From assembly GCF_905163445.1 (NCBI RefSeq), contig NC_053195.1, positions 8,236,501 through 8,300,500 on the forward strand: DNA of 64,000 nt, in the 5' to 3' direction. The stretch comes from Pararge aegeria. Its lineage: Eukaryota; Arthropoda; Insecta; Lepidoptera; Nymphalidae. The position numbers and the translations under genes were made by a program. The notes under the pieces are model-generated. The model saw only the letters and a program-made list of their open reading frames with translations, ran no database searches and was not told the origin of the DNA. Below are positions 57,873 through 64,000 of the stretch, piece by piece. Position 1 is the first letter of the stretch. The number at the start of each line of letters is the position of its first letter.

Positions 57873-58869
57873 CAGTACTGCTGTGTTCAGCAGTTTGCTT
57901 TTTACTTACTTACGATGTAAGTTTTACTTACGATATATGAAGTGACTTCCATGCACGGTCTCGGTAAACGTGCCTACTAATCTTAACCCACCTGCATTCC
58001 TAATCTACGCCATAGAAGGCAGTTGCCCTTAGGATGCGTTTTCTGTTTTCCTCGATCCCCAGTGCTACGTCTTTGCCAGAACTTCCACGCTTACTTTATC
58101 CCATTGCTGTCACTTTTTCAGAATAATACGCTTATAAGGAGCTAACGAACTATTAAGGTTATTTGCGATTCCTTAGGTGTGAAACCTGTGTTGTATGCAT
58201 CGTTTGCAAACAACCTTATACGTTGATATGCCATCTTGTTTCTAACTTCAACCCATATAAAGCATTCGAAGAAAAGACCTATGGGTAATTAATTAATAAA
58301 TAATCATATTATGAGAACCTGTGGGAGCTTTAAATAATTGTATGTGAGAAATCCTAGGAGCCCTTGAAACATCAGTCAACTGTTAAGATATAAAAACTGC
58401 ATTCACAAAGTTTCACGATCATTAACGATGTTTATTCGATCCAATTATGATTTCTTTCATTACTGCCTTAATTGGCATTTAAACGTAAGAAGCTTATACT
58501 TCTTTAGTTGTGTTTATTGTACCGATGTAAATTATACAAAAAAACTAAAACAGAAGCGGAGTTAAAAAGTGTGCAGAGCGGTGCTATAAATATTGTTTGC
58601 TTTTTTTTTATTCTCTAAGCCACATTTAGAATTACTTTATACGCATATACCTGTCCTGTGGAAAATCTATTATCAAAGAAAGAGAAAATAGACTACATCT
58701 TATTATGTTATATTTCTGTTATTCTTATCAGAATTCCGTTTATTCATTGCGGTTCAAAGCCATAAAAATTCTTTTTTGGAATCAGATTAAAATTTAATCG
58801 AAAATATTAAACTATCGACATCTTGTTTGCAAATTAGCAATTGAATATTGAATTGTCTGGCATATACAT
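57873..58869. other. No recognisable feature
   Basis: AT-rich DNA. A pyrimidine-rich acceptor-like site at about 58617 would run into a stop within four codons in the required phase. Confidence 0.35.
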
Positions 58870-58980
58870 TAATATTAATTGTTTAAAACGCACATAACTT
58901 ACGAAGAATAAGTGGTGCGTGAGTCCCAGATAGGGGAGCCGAAGCCCAAAATGCTATTACCGCTTCAGTAATAGACATGT
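58870..58980 (-). mobile_element. SINE-B head fragment
   Basis: 'TTTAAAACGCACATAACTTA', 'GTGGTGCGTGAGTCCCAGAT', 'AGGGGAGCCGAAGCCC' and 'TACCGCTTCAGTA' are the reverse complement of the head and first body segment of SINE-B. The rest is missing. Confidence 0.65.
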
Positions 58981-61324
58981 TAATACAAATACGCAGTTTT
59001 TAATGTATGTTGGATTATAAATTATAACTAAATAACTCATCTGTCTACTAAACAAAAGCTGCCTATTTGGCCAAAATCAATATCTGAGCTTTTGATTTTG
59101 GCAGCCGCTGTTTTGCTAAGTTCCACTAATTTTAAAAAGAGAAACGAAAACGAATAAATACAACCGAAATGAGAATCCTCCTTTTTAAAAAAAAATCAAA
59201 CTTACCGCAGTCACATTTTTCTACTTAAACTGGAGGCGCAGGCGCTTTGCTCCGCTTTGAAGTTTTCAGGTCGGTACTCCGTTGACCGGTGACAAAATGT
59301 GGAGGTTCCAAGAGTAGATATTAATCTTTTATATTAAATAGGTACACAATTTCGTAAAATTGTCCAAAATATCTTCCTTCTCGGTATATATGTACTAAAT
59401 ATAGGGTAAAAGTTACGTGAAAAAGCACAGTGTGGGATGAATTATTTTGTATGTTAGAAGAAGAGGAATAGAGATCTATACACATTTCTTACATTGTTTT
59501 ATATTTAAAATTTGTGTTACGCGGTGCTTTAAGTTTGAATTGCCTGTGTGTGAGTTTGTATATGTATGTCACAAACACAGATTACATTGTTTTTGTTGTT
59601 CCTCAAAATATATAAGCCTTACAAAAAATAATACAGCAAAAAATATTGCTGAAATAAAATTATGTGATATATCTTCAATAAAACAAACATTGTTTCAGAA
59701 CGTTGTGTGAAACAATGTAATTTCACCACATCGTTCCAAATTCAATGTCACAACAGCGTTCCATATTTTTAAATTAAAGCACAAACGCTGACTGTTTGGT
59801 AAGATATTTATGAATACTTTCTAAATGTTATGTTAAATGTTCTGGACATAAGGTATCTATATGTCTAGGGTCACAAATTGATGAAACAGTAATTATTAGT
59901 TAAATGAAACCATGTGAGTATTTTTAATAAAACTGTAATATTGGGGTGTAACGAAACTAAACAAGCACTGTATGCATAGTGAGAGCAATACCAGCTGTAC
60001 AAGGTGTATCCGTCAGCGCTGTTTGCACATCCGGAGTACAAAGTGCGCACAAAGTGGCACGGAGAGTGGAGCACGGATTCACTCATAGTGCACATGTGTG
60101 GGAACAAACCCTACGTGCAGGTTGCAGCTGTTTGACTGTGGGAATATTTTGAGAGGCAATAAATTCTAATTCAAAATGTGCTTATACAAATAAACTAAAA
60201 GCTCTTTTGTACCGTCAAATATCTTTCTGATGGTAATAAATCTACCGTCGAGCCAAGCCGTTTCGAAACGTTGATCTTCTAAGAAAGAGACATTAACATG
60301 TGATAGTACTATTTTAAATATAGTTACGGTAAAATTGACTATATTACCTGACAATGGAAGATACGATACCGGTATATTTTAATTAAAAGATAGTCTTTTA
60401 TTTTCCGATAAAAGGGATATGACAGGAACAATGACAATGACAATTTCATTGAATCGGGATGCGTTCGATGTCATTGTGTAGTGGTGCATATATCATCTTT
60501 ACCTATACCTATCCTATAGTAATGTTAGATAATTAGTTAAACGTTATAAGGATTACTATAACGTTTTATATATTTAATATTCGATACAGTGTTAGTGTCT
60601 GTTAAATATTATTATCAGAACGCTAACTAGGTATAATGGGTTAAATTTTAGAAGTTAGTACGGGGTTGGTTAATCGTAGAACTATGAAGGTAAGTTTGTT
60701 AATAATAACCGAACGTAGATTCGAGGTTGCGGAGTTCTTCGTGCTGTTTAAATAGTGTGGTTTAGTAGTTACGTAATATTGAAGTATCTCTACAGATGCC
60801 TTTATTAAAACAGTTGCCATAGTGTTCGTTTTTATGAACACTAACGTCCCATCTTCGTTAGCGTAATTACCTATGTCATTTTAAACGAGGAGCCAACGTC
60901 GACGTTGACAACTCCATATCCATTTGGCTATGGAACTATGATCTAGAGAAGTTAGGTACACTAGGGACACTGCAGTATTATATCTTAAACGCAACTCGGC
61001 CCTTAAGCCATATCGTATGTGTTCTATGTCAAAGCCTATATACTCGTATATACAAAACATCGCTGTAATCACCGCGTGGAAATGCATGTTTTGAAGTATT
61101 CGTCATTCTCCATTCAACCGGCGCGTGGGCATCAGTTTCATAATGTGTAGAATACACAATGGAGTCCTTAGACAAAAGGACTTGCTGGATACACGCTTGA
61201 AATGCCGCCTCTCAGCAAACAATGGCGAACTGGGCCAGCGACGATCTCGAGACATTTGTATTTCTTTATAAAGTGTGAAACTTTTTCTGCTATTGTTTCT
61301 TGTAATATATTTCTTTCATTTCAG
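58981..61324. other. No recognisable gene
   Basis: The small frames at 59447-59710, 59871-60107 and 60881-61087 lack splice or family support. An exon-like 37-nt segment at 60652-60688 (TTTTAG acceptor, AAG|GTAAGT donor) would create a stop if joined to exon 2 (TG + A), so it is not accepted as the next exon. Confidence 0.35.
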
Positions 61325-61370
61325 TCAAAAGATGAATGTAAACAGTGAATGTTTTAATCTCTTCCATTAA
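61325..61370 (+). CDS. Candidate alternative last coding exon of the split gene
   Basis: A strong acceptor (TATTTCTTTCATTTCAG, AG at 61323-61324) is followed by T CAA AAG ATG..., which completes the TG left by exon 2 to TGT (Cys). The frame reads QKMNVNSECFNLFH to a TAA at 61368-61370. The predicted protein would be only 58 residues, and no clear poly(A) signal follows closely. It is equally possible that the site is cryptic and the real next exon lies beyond the window. Confidence 0.2.
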
Positions 61371-61419
61371 GAACAATCTTGACAGTATCCAGGACTTACA
61401 AAACTAGCGTTGTCTAGTC

Positions 61420-61560
61420 CCGTGCTTCGGAGGGTACGTTTTGTCGGCGATCCTTGCCATCAATAACATGTATAACGATCGTTATTGCCTGCTAATCTGC
61501 ATTGGAATAGCATTCCGGTTATGTGCCTCCCAGCAGTGGGATAATAATAGGCTAAAATGA
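61420..61560 (+). mobile_element. SINE-C, degraded
   Basis: 'CCCGTGCTTCGGAGGGTACG', 'TAATCTGCATTGGAATAGCA', 'CCTCCCAGCAGTGGGATAA' and 'TAATAGGCTAAAATGA' follow the SINE-C order. The middle is strongly changed. Confidence 0.65.
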
Positions 61561-62815
61561 GGAACATGCCTGCTTTTTATTTGATAAAAATCTGTTATAC
61601 AAAACCCAATACCCAAAACAAGCCTTTATACAATAAGGAGATTTTTGTTCTGACTTGATAAAAACGAACTACTTTTATTATTTGTGTTACCTAGAGGTAG
61701 GAGGTAGAGGAGGTTTCACTCTACAGAAATGTATATAAATTAAATTCTCAGTATATTTTTATATCTTCCGGGAAATATCCGAACATAGAATAGGTAGAAG
61801 CTATATTTAGTCACCGTAACGATGTTTTTATGCGAGCGAGTCAGCTGTGTTCATCATATACACCCACACTCCGGTAGAGAATAAAAAATCACATGTGCCG
61901 ACAGATTGACGACCTTGTGCTTACCAACTTTCTCCCAAAGCGTAACTAAAATAAAATTTTATTTTTAGTGCAGAAAATCTTACGCGAATATAAAAATTAA
62001 GAAGTTTCTGGTAGTAATAAGACTATAAACAATTTTTAAAGTTAGTGTCTGACTACCTACTACACTGTAGACTCTCAGAAAAGACTTTATGGGAGAGACA
62101 TTAAAATTAAGGTGGGTTGCTTCTAGGGTTTAGTATCCGTTAAGAAGGAGTTACTGAAGAGTTCATGGCTAATCAAATAGAAAAATCAAAGTGACCTAAT
62201 TAAAAAAATCTATAAGAAGCAACACGGCTAATATAAAATATTCAGTACATGAAATACTATACGTTTATTTCCATCCTTCCAGCCAGTAGGGCAAAATGGT
62301 TGGATTTTATTGAATACAGCTTTTGTTCAAATGTGGTAATTAATTAAAAAGTTATGATTTCAGATTATTTAAATCATAATAAATATATATAATTTAAATC
62401 ATTTTTTATTGATGTATTCATATTCTACATGACCCATTCCGTGTTCGATAAATGTGTATTAATCTAAAAAATCACCATCTAGTGTCATGACATCCTCCAA
62501 AATGTACTAAAATAACTTTATATGCTCCGTGATACCTTTTATCCTTAACTTTACTAAGAATATATTAAATAGAGCAACGAATACCTACCCATTGGCATCC
62601 TTAAGTAATCAAAAGATATTACAGCTTTCTTGTGAGTCCCGAAGTGTTATACGCGTCCCCTTTTATTGGATACAGTCTTATATGAGCTGCTTACAAAACA
62701 CCTTTGTTGAGAATTACTTCGGTGACCCGTGGTTTTAGCTGCATTATATTTTCTTCTTTCATAATCATCGACATCGCCATATTCAGCCTATGAATGAAGG
62801 CCTAATAAAAAGGGT
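61561..62815. other. No recognisable feature
   Basis: AT-rich DNA with no repeat ends or supported exons. Confidence 0.35.
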
Positions 62816-62819
62816 TAAG

Positions 62820-62893
62820 CCTTATCCTGGAATCGAACCTAGGATCTCGTGAACAGTGGTCGACCACAAGCCAACGAGGCAGTAGCGATAAGA
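62820..62893 (-). mobile_element. tRNA-like SINE head
   Basis: The reverse complement reads 'CTGCCTCGTTGGCTTGTGGT' (box A-like), 'CACGAGATCCTAGGTTCGAT' and TCCAGGATAAGG, with an intact box B GGTTCGATTCC in a T-arm that pairs (CCTAG...CCAGG, imperfect). No acceptor stem closes, so it is a SINE head and not a tRNA gene. The tRNA-like block in repeat G belongs to the same type. Confidence 0.6.
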
Positions 62894-63695
62894 TAGAGTA
62901 GCGACTATCTAGTATTTCCAAAATAAAAACGTTTAATAACTACACCTATGAACTTATGCGTTAAAAGTTTATTCGCTTTGTACCTTTAGTCTTCGGTTTC
63001 TAAAGTTGCACATTTTCGCTGTTTCCTATTTGTTAAACCATTAACAAGATCGTTTTGTCCTTACTATAGCGAAATGTTAGGACAACGTAAATGTACTTTG
63101 TAGTAACTTTGACATAATTTTAGCCAGATGAGAATTCTAAGAAGTCAGATGCCTCATCGCATAAGTCTATCTGCAAAGTTATTTGTCTGCCTTAAGTATT
63201 GAATTTTTTCGATCTGACAAATATTATTAAGCTCTTTTACTTAGAATTCAATTAGGAATATACTTCGAATTCAATTAGGTATCCATTTTTTAATTTTTAT
63301 GATGCCAAAATAATAAGTTTCAAAAGTGCAAAACTATTTTGAAAGTCCTCGCTATTGTTGATTACAATAAAAAAATATGCAAAATACTTACTTTTTTTTA
63401 TTATAGATGACAAGATAGGTTTTGCTTTGCTCTATATTTAAATAAAATCTTTCTTATATCCATAAGAATATAATATATATTGTTATATACAGGAATAGGG
63501 AGACAAGTCATTTTCTATTTACAATGCTATTATGGACAAGAATTTTCATCCCCAGCACATTATTTCCATTTTTAGCTTATTGCAATCACTTTATTCGAAC
63601 AACCTACTTTCAGTATGATGATTTAGTATAGCTTTAATGAATATCGACAAATATTTTTAAACTTGTGTTTATTACATTTGAAAGAAACATAACTA

Positions 63696-63778
63696 AGACC
63701 CATGGATTTACTTTCTATATATTAATTAGTGTAATTTAATTAGTGTAATTAATATATAGAAAGTAAATCCATGGGTCT
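63696..63778. repeat. 33-bp perfect inverted repeat (83-nt hairpin)
   Basis: The arms 63696-63728 and 63746-63778 are exact reverse complements, starting AGACCCATGGATTTACTTTC and ending GAAAGTAAATCCATGGGTCT. The 17-nt spacer contains TAATTTAATTAG. Next to the spacer, AATTAGTGTAATT occurs twice. Confidence 0.9.
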
Positions 63779-64000
63779 ACTCTAAATCCCTGTATCATGT
63801 GACTGTGCCAAGCAGTTTGACGTTATTGTTAAGTATGGATTGGATGAACAATAAATATGTTAAAACATATGTAGATATTTAGAGGCTATACAATTAATGA
63901 ATTTCTTAATAATAAGGATGCTCGGAAGCATACCACTCAACTTTAATCTTTCGCAAGACAGAATAATAATTGTACAATTGTAAATTGTTGATATTGGAAG

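Noticed and set aside
59700..59709. Acceptor near 59699 (CATTGTTTCAG|AAC) as next exon
   Set aside because: Also completes TG to TGA and runs into further stops.
60652..60688. Exon 3 of the split gene
   Set aside because: Acceptor and donor look fine, but joining to exon 2 makes TGA.
63696..63778. microRNA gene
   Set aside because: The stem is perfectly paired, without the bulges usual in microRNA precursors; a recent inverted duplication is simpler, though small-RNA data could change this.
1..64000. CRISPR array, defence island, biosynthetic cluster or endogenous virus
   Set aside because: No regularly spaced direct repeats, no multi-gene coding region, and no recognisable viral protein in any frame.

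Overview
The window is AT-rich, intron-dense animal DNA and almost certainly comes from a lepidopteran, most likely a butterfly. The evidence is the interspersed repeats: tRNA-derived SINEs with box A/box B heads and (GAT)n tails, RTE and R1-type LINE 3' ends, and the 'GGCCAAGTGCGA...CGGAACCCTAAAAA' repeat are all forms I associate with Lepidoptera. There is no bacterial operon, CRISPR array, plasmid feature or rRNA gene. Most of the short open frames in the window are chance.

The best host-gene evidence is one split gene on the + strand. A CpG-rich, promoter-like stretch (18850-19070) precedes a first coding exon (ATG at 19288, donor GT at 19391). A 28-nt exon at 57380-57407 has a textbook acceptor and donor and joins in frame, giving ...SSYYDRYKPRPTY... 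across the junction. The intron would be about 38 kb, so more than half the window would be intronic. I do not recognise the protein. A possible alternative last exon starts at 61325; otherwise the gene continues beyond the window. A weaker candidate is a set of exon-like segments on the - strand at 8230-9387.

Layout: 0-8 kb is repeat debris (RTE, SINEs, a LINE-like repeat present as three heads, two SINEs with target-site duplications). 8-10 kb holds the - strand exon-like segments. 10-16 kb has MITE copies, inverted repeats, a four-unit tandem array with a near-perfect 308-bp duplication, and a poly(A)-tailed LINE relic. 16.8-17.4 kb is a young, 5'-truncated R1-like LINE with a perfect 13-bp target-site duplication. 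18.8-19.4 kb is the promoter and first exon. 19.4-57.4 kb is the putative intron: its first 8 kb or so are poor in recognisable repeats, then come a TIR element at 30.5-31.3 kb, LINE C-terminal relics at 34.5, 39.4 and 50.6 kb, and many SINEs. 57.4-64 kb has the short exon flanked by RTE and SINE sequence, more SINEs, and a 33-bp-arm hairpin at 63.7 kb.

I found no convincing previously undescribed multi-gene system. The observations most worth checking are the gene split by a 38-kb intron with its 28-nt exon, the MITE family with a 10-bp target duplication, the 308-bp tandem duplication, and the long perfect inverted repeats. All family names come from memory of sequence patterns, not from a search.
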